Assembly: GCA_023663135.1 (NCBI GenBank)
Contig: JAMPIE010000001.1
Coordinates: forward strand, 1-64,000
DNA: 64,000 nucleotides
DNA from: Alloprevotella sp.
Lineage (GTDB): Bacteria > Bacteroidota > Bacteroidia > Bacteroidales > Muribaculaceae
Reading direction: 5' to 3'
The translations under genes and the position numbers were made by a program. The notes beneath the pieces are model-generated. The model searched no databases. It had not been told where the DNA came from and was given only the letters and a program-made list of their open reading frames with translations. Positions 53,001 through 61,984 of this stretch are shown in pieces (position 1 is the stretch's first letter; each line of letters begins with the position of its first letter).

Positions 53001-54079
53001 TCAGAGATGTTGTCGAGGGTGGTGTGGCAAGAGTCTATATAGAGCTGAAGCTGCTCGATGAAGGCAGAGCGGAAAGGCTCGGCGAGCCAAGAGGCGGGAT
53101 TGCCCTTGTGGATAATCTCGATGAGCTCGGCCATCTTGGCGTCGATGCTGTCGGGGTCGAGCGTGAAGATACACATCATGGTGCGCAGTCGGCTCTCGGG
53201 ACGGTAGAGATAACCCGAGGCCGATAGTTTAGACATCATCTCGGAGATGTATTGGCTTTGCTGGCCGGCGGCCACGATGTCGAGGGCGGTGAGCATGTCG
53301 TCGCAGTAGCTCACCAGGCGAGCCATCTCGTCGCGGAGGGTGAGGCGTCGCTGTGCTGGGAAAGCGGCGAGGAGGTCGGTGTCTTCGAGGATGTAAGCGG
53401 CCACGACGCGGAGGGTCTCGACCATCTCAGGGGCGGTCTGAGGACCGGCCGAGAAGAGATAGTCTCGCCCGGCGCGTAGAGCTTCGAGAATCCATTCAGG
53501 ATTTTTCTCTTTGAGCATCTGGAGGGCTTTGACCATGCGGGGCTCATCGGCCAGGAGAGTGAGGAGGTCGTCAATGGCATCTTTGCCGGCGCGGTCGGCC
53601 AGCTCGCGTTTCTTGATGAGCACCATAGGGGGCTCGCCGTGGCGGTCGACTACTTCCTCGATGCGCAGATTGAGGTTGATGCCCTGTATCTTGCCGACGC
53701 GGCAGCGGACCTTGTCGCCATGAGAGAGCTTCATGTTTTTCCTTGCCGGAAGCATAATCCAGTAGCCGAGGCCTTCTTGAGTCACCTTGTAATGAGGGGG
53801 TGTGGCCATGGTCATGTCGGCTTCGACTGTAAATTCATAGACCTCGCCTTGCTTGTAGCGGGCGGCAAAGATGGGGCCCATGTCTTGCTTGAGGTAAATG
53901 AAATCGCCGCTCACGCGGTCGACAATGCAGCTTAGCTCCCTTGGAGTCTTGTCATATCGCTGGAAGTCAAATTTTTTTACCTTGATGTTTTTGCCATTGT
54001 GGACAACGGTGTAATAACCATATGAATCGGCTATGACGGGGAGAGTCAGTTTCTGTCCTTTAGATGGAATAGTGGGCAT
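50003..54079 (-). CDS. 1358-residue protein with OB/S1-like segments and AlbA_2 (Schlafen-type) domain
   Basis: A large soluble protein, function not recognised. The N-terminal 150 residues are beta-rich, with an S1/OB-like strand set (GDKVRCRVGKIQGINLNLRI near 120-140). A long helical region follows (about 165-400). More small beta-barrel-like segments appear near 578-640 (GDLVDIIVEGVEDD) and 671-760. The best known module is AlbA_2 at about 962-1095 (ESQTVEFKTSL, then IAGFLNTAGGRLYIGVSDEG), seen in Schlafen-related and ATP-binding regulators. The C-terminal 200 residues are again beta-rich. The combination suggests a nucleic-acid or translation-linked factor, but this is inference. It is a single gene divergent from the GH20 gene. 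Confidence 0.75.
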   Translation of the reverse strand: MPTIPSKGQKLTLPVIADSYGYYTVVHNGKNIKVKKFDFQRYDKTPRELSCIVDRVSGDFIYLKQDMGPIFAARYKQGEVYEFTVEADMTMATPPHYKVTQEGLGYWIMLPARKNMKLSHGDKVRCRVGKIQGINLNLRIEEVVDRHGEPPMVLIKKRELADRAGKDAIDDLLTLLADEPRMVKALQMLKEKNPEWILEALRAGRDYLFSAGPQTAPEMVETLRVVAAYILEDTDLLAAFPAQRRLTLRDEMARLVSYCDDMLTALDIVAAGQQSQYISEMMSKLSASGYLYRPESRLRTMMCIFTLDPDSIDAKMAELIEIIHKGNPASWLAEPFRSAFIEQLQLYIDSCHTTLDNISEIDGDETERRLDKMLAALAIQQILADDRGSSPSAEGTSDEMAVNRSRLYRYFTFKGNCVKSRMIEKAFQVTLTGDIPEGEFNWDDTKDLGRLGRHLLAQEQADGSTYSYNAPRAALTVSPASIDLRIPGPEAAHPALPSRLDLWHGLQIWLPAPLPADKRSPRTILQFRDAYAIIRGVLSGKNPLAEAVITEPKSRTKAKAKEKAEEIRPKVRMLPDPGDLVDIIVEGVEDDTPGAERFRCRVVEDSYRGIGFLDRSNLTRGNGQLPLSIFADEEGHPYILKARVMACSSIDDTLSFSLIDELNRYVGLNVEPGTELNGVVIALPGGGYGFNADRFTVLTEHGYTAWVDGGDFSETITVGSNIALRIDSASQGGRVDVYATCIRSYVPERITFEDATKVLLWSYADEQIYRPKGSETPKPEPVEEAFEELSDDSAGQMDETLSDAKTGELMHIIARLADLETDMVKAYNYFSFAQLLADCLGLEAQALYYGRRCSIIEVLDEFASNGRVDLARVDSLSDMLIEGLPTSVEGQTLRLLAALDHPERTEKVWDVVRSTTQSKIEKLGRLILAYNAIDGFKLGPERRAIREQIYSELHMAPDILPEQIENGRESQTVEFKTSLIYPAGNSMRRDVDRQTREIVQIIAGFLNTAGGRLYIGVSDEGYVRGVAQDLEFFKSADKMDLHLMNAIDKYFKMVDRFRFIQSRWEEHDGKQIYIVDVKPTRIPIALEGVYFQRHSTSTRPVPQELEAQFLEARRDESQPLTYVTGIDNEAEEITESAVISDEPVAPIAPAVVAVSSPAASAPARRPEIEHIATSETRDNRDYDTCDGTPFHDPVSFFYITDTDGSFRKSPDNLWIDDSSRLSLRLREEEAEQDLIAVFASGHAIRLDYQRLAAQGRISGGDIVFLTPAKETDGLFIYFQSEDGRNVFKRFFPAEAIRRGDAYEQGDRLMPVDSTFLRALVVGKNRASSFARFERNGQRLSGGLADLDSDYSKTIAQHL

Positions 54080-54150
54080 AATTGCATGGTATTATGATGG
54101 TTATGTCAAATTGCGGCCCGAGGCAAGAGCGAGGGCCTGATATGTCAAAG

Positions 54151-54183
54151 CAAAGATACATAAAATTTTTGTAGTCGGAGCAA
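54151..54183 (-). promoter_or_regulatory. putative promoter of the AlbA_2 protein gene
   Basis: Minus strand TTG at 54181-54183, a 22-base spacer and TATCTTTG at 54151-54158. The -7 box is perfect; spacing is slightly long. It would give a leader of about 65 bases. Confidence 0.5.
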
Positions 54184-54184
54184 T

Positions 54185-54215
54185 TTTGTAAATCAGTTGA
54201 AAGGCTTTATCTTTG
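54185..54215 (+). promoter_or_regulatory. GH20 gene promoter
   Basis: TTTG at 54185-54188, a 19-base spacer and TATCTTTG at 54208-54215 match the Bacteroidetes promoter; the leader to the ATG at 54281 is about 60 bases. It is divergent from, and nearly overlaps, the AlbA_2 gene promoter. Confidence 0.7.
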
Positions 54216-54280
54216 TAGACACAGAGTAAACAAACCATAGGGAGGGCCGAAATGGCCTGCCCCATTACCGATATTTCTGC

Positions 54281-56518
54281 ATGAGAAACAAACTGACGTT
54301 ACTGATGGCGGCGCTGGTGTGCTGCCTTGGCTCGATGAGAGCCACCGACAACGCGACGGTGAACATCACCCCGCGCCCGGCCGAGATGACAGTGGGCACC
54401 GGCACGCTTCTGCTCCCCCGGGGGCTTAAAGTGGGCTATGCCGCCACCCTCCCGGCCGAGATGAAGGCAGAGACCGCAAAATTTACCCGCGCTCTAAATC
54501 AAGCCACCGGGCTTGATGCCGAAGCAGCGGAGGGCCGGGGGCTTATCGCTATTGCACTCGATTCCTCGCTCCCCGCCGAGGGGTATGGGATAGAGGTGAC
54601 TCCCGAGGAAGCCATCGTGACTGCCTCCACACCGGCCGGCCTCTACTATGGCTTCCAGACTCTGAAGAAGATGCTGCCGGCCAACGTGATGGCCGGCGTT
54701 GCCGGCGGAAACGAGACAGTCTATGCCCTGCCTGTGGTCTCGGTAAAGGATGAGCCCCGCTTCCCCTATCGCGGCTTTATGCTCGACGTGTCGCGCCACT
54801 TCTTTGACGTCAACGAGGTGAAGAAGATGATTGACCTCATGGCCACTTATAAGATGAACCGCTTCCACTTCCACTTGACCGACGACCAGGGATGGCGACT
54901 GCCCATGGAAAAATATCCCAAGCTCACCCGCGAGGGAGCTACCAACCGCAATATTTTACGGACTGACTTTGACGCCCAGCGCCAGTGGCGAGAGGGGCTT
55001 GACACCCCCTATGGGCCCTATGCTTACACCAAAGAGGAGCTTAAAGATATAGTGGCATATGCCAAGGAGCGCCATATTGAGGTGATACCTGAGATAGACA
55101 TGCCGGGCCATATGGTTGCCGCCATACACGCCTACCCTGAATTCAGCACTGACCCTGACCGGGCCATAGCCCGCGAGGCCGGCATCGACATGGACTCAGA
55201 GCCGGTGCCCGGAAATGTGGAGAGCCATTTCACCCATAATCTCTGGAACACCGGAGGGGTGTCGCGCGACGTGCTCGACATCTCCAATCCCAAGGTGATG
55301 GAGTTTGTGACCGACGTGGTGGATGAGCTGGCCGATATCTTCCCTTATGAGTATATCCATATTGGCGGCGATGAGTGTCCCACATGGGCATGGGAGCGCA
55401 GCGATGGGTGTAAGGCCCTTAAAGCCAAGGTGGCAGCCGAAGCCGGGGTGGCCGACGACGACTTCTCGTTCAGGGCACTCCAGTCGTGGTTTACCGGCCA
55501 GGTAGGCAACTATGCAGCCGAGAAGCATGGTAAGAAACTGATGGGCTGGAACGAGCTGGTGACTGCTTCGGGTGCCTATATGCCCATGCTTGCTCCGCTC
55601 AATCCCGTGATCTATTGTTGGGTGGGGGCCGAGCAGGCAGCGCGCAAGAGTGAAGAGCTGGGCATGGAGCATATCTACACCCCCCACGACGGCGGCTATT
55701 ATATTAATCGCTGCTATAGGGGATTTGACAAGGTGGGAGCTGTGGGCGATGGCGCCTTAAGCCTGAGCTACAACAACCTTCCCCCCGAGACCGACAAGCT
55801 TATCGGAGTGCAGGCCACTGTATGGACCGAGCAGATTGATCGCGACAGCGACTTGGAGTATCAGATCCTCCCGCGCCTCTTGGCCATAGCTGAGCATGGC
55901 TGGACCCCCTCGTCGCTCATCGACTATGACAATTTCATGGGGCGCGCCATTGCCGACTCGGCATACTTCAACCTCGCCGGGCTCAACTATGCCCGCCATC
56001 AATTAGTGATGCCCAAGGCTGTGGCCATGCCCGACCCCGACAAATGGTATCGCTTGAAGTCGACCGCCGGAGCCGAGCGCGACGGGCTGGTGATGGAAGT
56101 GCTTCCCGTCGGCTCGCCTATCATAGTCTCTCAGGCCGACAAGGGAGCTCGCGAGGGACGCCTCTGGGGTGTCGCCGAGGAGGAGGGCAATGACAGCCAG
56201 CTCTTCCGCTTTGTCCCCGATCCGGAGCATGCGGGCCGCTATGCCATCGTATGCAAAGCCATGCCCGAAGGCTCGCTTAGCCCGGTGGCCACCGACGGGC
56301 GCTGGGATTACCGACCCAATGAGCTGACTTATGGCTTTACCTTTGACCGCGCCTTCTCAAGCGACGCCGATGGCACTCTGCGCCACGCCATCAGATCGTC
56401 AGCCAAGCCAGGGAGCTACCTCAACTTCTCGCGCTCAGGCCAGGGACTTGCCATCAATGTCTACCATAGCCCGGCCGACGGCTCGGGAGGCATCATAGCC
56501 TTTGTCCCGGCTGAATAA
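54281..56518 (+). CDS. GH20 beta-N-acetylhexosaminidase
   Basis: A 745-residue exported glycosidase that removes terminal GlcNAc/GalNAc from glycans. Signal peptide about 1-21. A small GH20b domain (about 25-160) precedes the TIM barrel with RGFMLDVSRHFFDV, FHFHLTDDQGWR, EIDMPGHM and the catalytic pair D364-E365 in HIGGDECP; the substrate-assisted mechanism of the family applies. A C-terminal beta-rich extension (about 580-745, WYRLKSTAGAERDG onward) may bind carbohydrate. It likely acts in the periplasm or on the surface on host mucin glycans or peptidoglycan fragments. It stands alone with its own promoter and terminator. Confidence 0.93.
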   Translation: MRNKLTLLMAALVCCLGSMRATDNATVNITPRPAEMTVGTGTLLLPRGLKVGYAATLPAEMKAETAKFTRALNQATGLDAEAAEGRGLIAIALDSSLPAEGYGIEVTPEEAIVTASTPAGLYYGFQTLKKMLPANVMAGVAGGNETVYALPVVSVKDEPRFPYRGFMLDVSRHFFDVNEVKKMIDLMATYKMNRFHFHLTDDQGWRLPMEKYPKLTREGATNRNILRTDFDAQRQWREGLDTPYGPYAYTKEELKDIVAYAKERHIEVIPEIDMPGHMVAAIHAYPEFSTDPDRAIAREAGIDMDSEPVPGNVESHFTHNLWNTGGVSRDVLDISNPKVMEFVTDVVDELADIFPYEYIHIGGDECPTWAWERSDGCKALKAKVAAEAGVADDDFSFRALQSWFTGQVGNYAAEKHGKKLMGWNELVTASGAYMPMLAPLNPVIYCWVGAEQAARKSEELGMEHIYTPHDGGYYINRCYRGFDKVGAVGDGALSLSYNNLPPETDKLIGVQATVWTEQIDRDSDLEYQILPRLLAIAEHGWTPSSLIDYDNFMGRAIADSAYFNLAGLNYARHQLVMPKAVAMPDPDKWYRLKSTAGAERDGLVMEVLPVGSPIIVSQADKGAREGRLWGVAEEEGNDSQLFRFVPDPEHAGRYAIVCKAMPEGSLSPVATDGRWDYRPNELTYGFTFDRAFSSDADGTLRHAIRSSAKPGSYLNFSRSGQGLAINVYHSPADGSGGIIAFVPAE

Positions 56519-56533
56519 TACGGCTTCTCAAGG

Positions 56534-56583
56534 AAACGCAATCCCGCGCAATGGGCAGAGACCCATTGCGCGGGATTGCGTTT
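56534..56583. terminator. bidirectional terminator between GH20 gene and leuS
   Basis: A perfect 22-pair stem: 56534-56555 (AAACGCAATCCCGCGCAATG...) with 56562-56583, and loop CAGAGA. It lies between the convergent GH20 and leuS genes, with A/T ends on both sides, so it can stop transcription from either direction. Confidence 0.85.
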
Positions 56584-56603
56584 GACTGACGGCGGGCGGA
56601 AGG

Positions 56604-59375
56604 TTACCCCACCACGATGTTGACAATCTTGCCTGGAACGACGATGACTTTTCTCACTTGCTTGCCGTCGAGCCACTTGGCAGCGTTGTCATTGGCCAGG
56701 GCCAGCGCCTCCACATCTTTGGCGGGAAGATCTGCTGCGGTCTCGATGGAGAAGCGCACCTTGCCGTTGAACGACACGGCATATTTGACGGTCGACTCAA
56801 TGAGCAGCGCCTCGTCGTAGCCGGGCCATGGGGCATCGCAGACGGTGGTGTCGTGACCCAAGGAATGCCAGAGCTCTTCGGCGATATGGGGTGCGAAGGG
56901 GGCAATGAGGATTACCAGAGGCTCGAGCGCCTGGCGGGAGTGGCACTTCTGCTGGGTGAGTTCATTGACACATATCATGAAGGCGGCTACGGAGGTGTTG
57001 TAAGAGAACGTCTCAATATCGGCGGTGACCTTCTTGATGAGCTTGTGGAGGCTCTTGAGGGAGTCGGGAGCCGGGGCATCGTCGGTGACGAGCCATTGGT
57101 CGCCTTTCCAGAAGAGAGCCCAGAGACGGCGGAGGAAGCGGTTTACGCCGTCGATGCCGTTGGTGTCCCAGGGCTTAGACTGCTCGATGGGGCCGAGGAA
57201 CATTTCGTATAGGCGGAGGGTGTCGGCGCCGTATCGGTCAACGATGTCGTCGGGGTTGACTACGTTGAACATTGACTTGGACATCTTCTCTATAGCCCAT
57301 CCGCAGACATACTTGCCATCCTCGAGGATAAACTCGGCAGTGGTAAACTCGGGGCGCCAAGCGCGGAAGGCATCGAGGTCGAGGATGTCGTTGGAGACTA
57401 TGTTGACATCGACATGGATAGGGGTGGTGTCATACTGGTCTTTGAGGCCGAGCGACACGAAGGTGTTGGTGTCTTTGATGCGGTAGACGAAGTTGCTGCG
57501 GCCTTGAATCATGCCCTGGTTGATAAGCTTGCGGAAGGGCTCCTCCTCGACAACGATGCCGAGGTCATAGAGAAACTTGTTCCAGAAGCGGGAGTAGATA
57601 AGGTGGCCGGTGGCATGTTCGGTGCCTCCAATGTAGAGGTCGACGTTGCGCCAGTATGCATCGGCTTCAGGGGAGACGAGAGCCTGGTCGTTGGAGGGAT
57701 CCATGTAGCGGAGGTAGTAGGCCGATGAGCCTGCAAAACCTGGCATAGTGTTGAGCTCCAGGGGATAGCCCTCGGGGGTCTTCCAGTCTTTAGCGCGACC
57801 CAGCGGGGGCTCGCCTGTCTCGGTCGGGAGAAATTTATCGACCTCGGGGAGCTGCAGCGGGAGGGCTGAGAAGGGGAGGGCGTGGGGGATGCCATCCTTA
57901 TAATATATTGGGAAGGGCTCGCCCCAGTAGCGCTGGCGCGAGAAGATGGCGTCGCGCAGACGATAGTTGACCTTTACGCGGCCAATCCCCTTGCGGGCAA
58001 TAAACTCCTTGGCAGCGGCGATGGCCTCCTTGACGGTGAGGCCGTTGAGGGAGAGCTCGGGGCCTTCAGAGTTGGTCATGACGCCCTCCTTGGCGTCGAA
58101 GCTCTCTTGGCTTACGTCGGCGCCTTCAATCAAGGGGATGATGGGGAGGCCAAAATGGCGGGCAAAGGCATAGTCGCGAGAGTCGTGGGCGGGGACGGCC
58201 ATGATGGCTCCGGTGCCATAACCGGCGAGCACATAGTCGCTCACCCAAATGGGGATCTCCTTGCCGGTGAGGGGATTGATGGCGTAAGCACCGGTAAACA
58301 CGCCGGACACCTTCTTGTCGATCATTCGCTCGCGCTCTGTCTTGCGCTTGACGGCGGCGAGATATTCGTCGACGGCGGCGCGTTGGCCGGGGGTGGTCAC
58401 CATGGCGACGTAGGTGCTTTCGGGAGCGAGCACCATGAATGTGACGCCAAAGACAGTGTCAGCCCGTGTGGTGAAGATCTCAAGGGCAAAATCCTTGCCG
58501 GCCACGGGGAAGAGCATCTCGGCGCCCTCAGAGCGACCAATCCAGTTGCGCTGGGTCTCCTTGAGCGAGTCGGTCCAGTCTATGGTGTCGAGGCCGTCGA
58601 GGAGACGCTGGGCATAGGCCGAGACGCGGAGACACCATTGATACATGAGCTTCTGCTCCACGGGGTAGCCGCCGCGGATGGAGAGGCCTTCGCTCACCTC
58701 GTCGTTGGCCAGGACAGTGCCGAGCTTGGGGCACCAGTTGACCATCGTGTTGCCCAGATAGGCAATGCGATAGTTCATGAGGGTTTCGCTCTTGGCTTTC
58801 TCGTCCATGGCTTTCCACTCCTCGGCCGAGAGGGAGAGCTCTTTGGTCTGAGCGGCGTGGAGGCCGTCGGTCCCGTGGAGATCGAGGTGGGCCATGAGGT
58901 CGGCAATGGGGCGAGCCTTCTGCTCTTTGGTGTCGTAATAAGACTCAAACATCTTGATGAAGGCCCATTGAGTCCACTTGTAGTAGGAGGGGTCGCAGGT
59001 GCGCACTTCGCGGCCCCAGTCATAGCAAAATCCTATTTTGTCGAGCTGAGCGCGATATCGGTCGATATTTTTGAAGGTGGTCACCTCGGGGTGTTGGCCG
59101 GTCTGGATAGCATATTGCTCGGCGGGGAGGCCATAAGCGTCATATCCCATGGGATGGAGCACGTTGAAGCCTCGGAGGCGTTTGTAGCGAGAGAAGATGT
59201 CGGAGGCAATGTATCCGAGCGGGTGGCCGACATGGAGGCCTGCCCCGGAGGGGTAGGGAAACATGTCGAGGACATAATATTTGGGCTTTGAGGGGTCGAT
59301 CTCGGCGCGATAGGTCTTGTTGTCGCGCCAGTATTGTTGCCATCGGGCCTCGATGTCGCGGTGGTTATATTCCAT
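56604..59375 (-). CDS. leuS: leucyl-tRNA synthetase
   Basis: Class I synthetase charging tRNA-Leu, 923 residues. The ATP-site HIGH-like motif is in [15 protein letters not shown] (about residue 50) and the KMSKS loop in [10 protein letters not shown] (about 695). The CP1 editing domain lies between (about 225-430, with the T-rich editing motif and [28 protein letters not shown] centre including [12 protein letters not shown]). The C-terminal anticodon-binding domain is complete, ending [13 protein letters not shown]. It follows nadA by 39 bases and probably shares its transcript. Confidence 0.97.
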   Translation of the reverse strand: MEYNHRDIEARWQQYWRDNKTYRAEIDPSKPKYYVLDMFPYPSGAGLHVGHPLGYIASDIFSRYKRLRGFNVLHPMGYDAYGLPAEQYAIQTGQHPEVTTFKNIDRYRAQLDKIGFCYDWGREVRTCDPSYYKWTQWAFIKMFESYYDTKEQKARPIADLMAHLDLHGTDGLHAAQTKELSLSAEEWKAMDEKAKSETLMNYRIAYLGNTMVNWCPKLGTVLANDEVSEGLSIRGGYPVEQKLMYQWCLRVSAYAQRLLDGLDTIDWTDSLKETQRNWIGRSEGAEMLFPVAGKDFALEIFTTRADTVFGVTFMVLAPESTYVAMVTTPGQRAAVDEYLAAVKRKTERERMIDKKVSGVFTGAYAINPLTGKEIPIWVSDYVLAGYGTGAIMAVPAHDSRDYAFARHFGLPIIPLIEGADVSQESFDAKEGVMTNSEGPELSLNGLTVKEAIAAAKEFIARKGIGRVKVNYRLRDAIFSRQRYWGEPFPIYYKDGIPHALPFSALPLQLPEVDKFLPTETGEPPLGRAKDWKTPEGYPLELNTMPGFAGSSAYYLRYMDPSNDQALVSPEADAYWRNVDLYIGGTEHATGHLIYSRFWNKFLYDLGIVVEEEPFRKLINQGMIQGRSNFVYRIKDTNTFVSLGLKDQYDTTPIHVDVNIVSNDILDLDAFRAWRPEFTTAEFILEDGKYVCGWAIEKMSKSMFNVVNPDDIVDRYGADTLRLYEMFLGPIEQSKPWDTNGIDGVNRFLRRLWALFWKGDQWLVTDDAPAPDSLKSLHKLIKKVTADIETFSYNTSVAAFMICVNELTQQKCHSRQALEPLVILIAPFAPHIAEELWHSLGHDTTVCDAPWPGYDEALLIESTVKYAVSFNGKVRFSIETAADLPAKDVEALALANDNAAKWLDGKQVRKVIVVPGKIVNIVVG

Positions 59376-59414
59376 TGTGATGCAGTATTGTTTCGTAGGG
59401 TTGGGTTGGAGGCG

Positions 59415-60359
59415 TCAGAGTCCGAGTGCCTTTGACATTTCGAGCATGCGGTCGATGGGTCGGCGTGCCTTTTGAGCCAAGACCGGGTCGAGGATCACTT
59501 CCGGGGAGAGGGTCACCAGACAGTTGCGCAGCTTCTCGAGGGTGTTGAGCTTCATGTAGGCGCAGTCGTTGCAGGCGCAAGCAGAGTCGGTCGGAGGCGC
59601 GGGGATGAATGTCTTGTCAGGGCATGACGCCTTCATCTTATGGAGGATTCCGCTCTCTGTTGCCACGATAAACTCTGATGCTGAGCTTGAGCGGGCAAAG
59701 GCAAGGAGGGCGGCGGTGGAGCCGATCTTGTCGGCAATGAGCCTGATTGGGCGGGGACACTCGGGGTGGACCAGAAGGATGGCACCGGGATTGTCGGCCT
59801 TGAGCTTGAGGATTTTATCGAGGGAAAATTGCTGGTGGACGTGGCAAGCGCCTTCCCATAGGGTCATCTGCCGGCCGGTGAGCTGATTGATGTAAGAGCC
59901 GAGGTTGCGGTCGGGGCCAAAGATGATTTTCTCGTCGGCAGGGAGTGCGTCGATGATCTCGCGTGCATTGCCGGAGGTGACCACAATGTCGGTCAGCGCC
60001 TTGACGGCGGCGGAGGTATTGACGTAGCTCACCACGGTGTGGGCCGGATGGGCCTTGACGAAGGCCTCAAAATCGGGGGCGGGGCAGCTGTCGGCCAGAG
60101 AGCAACCGGCCGAAGGGTCGGGCTCGAGGACGGTCTTCTCAGGGGCGAGCATCTTGACATTCTCGGCCATGAAGTGGACGCCACACATCACCACTACGGG
60201 CTCGGTGACCTCCGTGGCGAGGCGGGCCAGGGCCAGCGAGTCGCCCACATGGTCGGCCAGGTCTTGTATCTCAGGGATAGTGTAATAATGGGCCAGGATG
60301 CAGGCATTACGCCGGGCCTTGAGCGCTTTTATCTCCTCAATGATATCTTTCTGACACAT
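59415..60359 (-). CDS. nadA: quinolinate synthase
   Basis: Condenses iminoaspartate with dihydroxyacetone phosphate to quinolinate in de novo NAD synthesis. The 314 residues match the family length. The three cysteines that bind its 4Fe-4S cluster lie in VVMCGVHFMAE, near CAYMKLNTLEKL (within CACNDC), and probably in the ACHVH region; AHYYTIPEIQD and HPECPRP are typical substrate motifs. nadB and nadC are not in the window. It has its own -7 box upstream and is followed by leuS. Confidence 0.95.
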   Translation of the reverse strand: MCQKDIIEEIKALKARRNACILAHYYTIPEIQDLADHVGDSLALARLATEVTEPVVVMCGVHFMAENVKMLAPEKTVLEPDPSAGCSLADSCPAPDFEAFVKAHPAHTVVSYVNTSAAVKALTDIVVTSGNAREIIDALPADEKIIFGPDRNLGSYINQLTGRQMTLWEGACHVHQQFSLDKILKLKADNPGAILLVHPECPRPIRLIADKIGSTAALLAFARSSSASEFIVATESGILHKMKASCPDKTFIPAPPTDSACACNDCAYMKLNTLEKLRNCLVTLSPEVILDPVLAQKARRPIDRMLEMSKALGL

Positions 60360-60377
60360 AATTCAGATAATTTGGCG

Positions 60378-60385
60378 CAAAGTTA
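60378..60385 (-). promoter_or_regulatory. putative -7 box for nadA-leuS
   Basis: On the minus strand TAACTTTG fits TAnnTTTG, about 19 bases before the nadA ATG. No -33 box is clear, because the terminator of the upstream operon occupies that place. Confidence 0.5.
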
Positions 60386-60402
60386 CAAAAAAAAGCTTAA
60401 AA

Positions 60403-60441
60403 AGCGAGGCGCAATCCATTGAGACCGGATTGCGCCTCGCT
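60403..60441 (-). terminator. terminator of the glucan operon
   Basis: AGCGAGGCGCAATCC (60403-60417) pairs exactly with 60427-60441; on the minus strand a TTTTTAAGC and eight T follow. It ends the debranching enzyme-glycosyltransferase-GH57 transcript just before the nadA promoter. Confidence 0.85.
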
Positions 60442-60473
60442 ATATGGGGAGGCAATGGGGGCAAGCGTGGGGC

Positions 60474-61937
60474 TTATTCAGCCTTGGCGCGGCGTCCGCG
60501 GGGCTTCTTGGGGGCGGGAGTGTCAGATGTCTCTGTCTTGGCAGTCTTCTCGGCCTTTAAGACCTTGGGCGCCTTCTTGGCCGGAGCCTTCTTGGGGGCC
60601 TCTTCGGCCTTGGGCTCGCGCAGGCGATGCTCTTCGTTGTAGTGCTCGAGGTTTTTGCGCATGGAGGTCACCTCTTTGTTGAGGGTCTCAATCTCGGTGG
60701 CCTGATTGCGTATGGTGGTGAGCAGGGAGTTGAGCTCTTCATTCTCGATAGAGAGGGGATATTGCTCTTCGACCCTCACGATGAAGTCGGCCAGAACATT
60801 CATATAGTTGGTGAAGGCTTGGAAGGGGGTCTCGTAGGGGGAGAAGTGGGAGTGGACGTCGCCGTCGGCCATATGTTTGGTTGACATATAGAAGAGGTGG
60901 TCGGAGGCTTGTAGGTAATACCAGTCTTGCTTGAGGCGGCGGTCGTCGCAGAGGCGTACACGCTCGGCCACGGAGTAGAGCTTGTCAAAGGCCTCGCGCT
61001 GGAGCTTGTTGCCGAGCCAGGCAGAGGTGTCGCGCGCCTCGTCGGCCCATGAGATGGGGTGCATCACAGAGAGCTCGCCCACCGACTTGATTTTGGCTAC
61101 GGCCTCGGAGGGGGTGATAAACTCGATGCCTTTCTCGGCTGCGAAGCGAGGTAGGGCCTCCAGGAACTGGAAGATGCCGGAGTCGCGGTGTTGGAGCTCG
61201 CCAAAGGTCTCGAGGTTCATGAAGAGATTGACAATCTGTTCTTCGGGAGGGGTCTGCGCAATCCAGTCGATATACTTGTCGGCGGTGAGGGGATAGGCAT
61301 CCCAGTCGGAATTGGAGAAGCGGAAGGCGATGTCGTCGGAGAGCTTGGAATTTTTGAGCAGGAGCTTGAGGCCCGGGCAGCCCTCGGCCGAGTAAACATA
61401 GTTGGGGCTCTTCCAGCCGAGGATGTGCTTAGCGCCCTCGGTGATGACTCCCTTGTAGCCCATGTCGTATATCTGCGGTGCGAGCTCGTCGCAGTAGATG
61501 AGCTCGGTGTTGCGCAGGACGGTGGGGGTCTGGCCAAAGAGGAGGCGGATCTTTTCGTCGTGGAGCTTCACTTGTTCGGCAAACTCCTCGGGGTCGGCGA
61601 GCGAAGAGAGGGAGTGGGCATATGTCTCGGCAAGGAACTCAACCTTGCCGGTGGCGGCGAGCTTCTTGAGGAGCTCAATAAACTCAGGGACATATTGCTC
61701 GAACTGCTCGAGGGCCACGCCGGTGACGGAGATGGCGCAGCGGAAGCGAGGGTCTTGCTCAATCATGCGCAAGAGGCTCTCGGCGGCGGGGATGTATGAG
61801 TTGTGGGCAATGCGAGTGACGATGTCGTCGTTGGCAAAGTCGTCGTAGTAGTAGTGGTCGTTGCCTATGTCAAAGAAGCGATAGCGCTTGAGGCGGAAAG
61901 GCTGATGGATCTGGAAGTAAAAACAGATTGCTTTCAT
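60474..61937 (-). CDS. GH57 glycoside hydrolase (alpha-amylase/glucanotransferase-like) with basic tail
   Basis: A 487-residue cytosolic glycosidase. It opens with the GH57 motif CFYFQIHQPFRLKRY and has VEFLAETYAHSLSSL, which matches the region of the catalytic glutamate, then NLFMNLETFGELQ. Family members hydrolyse or rearrange alpha-glucans such as glycogen and maltodextrin. After the barrel, a coiled coil (about 395-440) leads to a strongly basic tail of about 45 residues rich in K, A, P and E (AEEAPKKAPAKKAPK, ending KPRGRRAKAE), like a histone H1 tail. It is the last gene of the glucan operon. Confidence 0.88.
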   Translation of the reverse strand: MKAICFYFQIHQPFRLKRYRFFDIGNDHYYYDDFANDDIVTRIAHNSYIPAAESLLRMIEQDPRFRCAISVTGVALEQFEQYVPEFIELLKKLAATGKVEFLAETYAHSLSSLADPEEFAEQVKLHDEKIRLLFGQTPTVLRNTELIYCDELAPQIYDMGYKGVITEGAKHILGWKSPNYVYSAEGCPGLKLLLKNSKLSDDIAFRFSNSDWDAYPLTADKYIDWIAQTPPEEQIVNLFMNLETFGELQHRDSGIFQFLEALPRFAAEKGIEFITPSEAVAKIKSVGELSVMHPISWADEARDTSAWLGNKLQREAFDKLYSVAERVRLCDDRRLKQDWYYLQASDHLFYMSTKHMADGDVHSHFSPYETPFQAFTNYMNVLADFIVRVEEQYPLSIENEELNSLLTTIRNQATEIETLNKEVTSMRKNLEHYNEEHRLREPKAEEAPKKAPAKKAPKVLKAEKTAKTETSDTPAPKKPRGRRAKAE

Positions 61938-61984
61938 TATGATGGGGGAGGGTTTTCTGGTTGATGGGAAAGGAGGGGAGGATT

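Noticed and set aside
57882..59291. Plus-strand open frame of about 470 codons inside leuS
   Set aside because: Antisense shadow of leuS, with no family resemblance and no start or promoter context.
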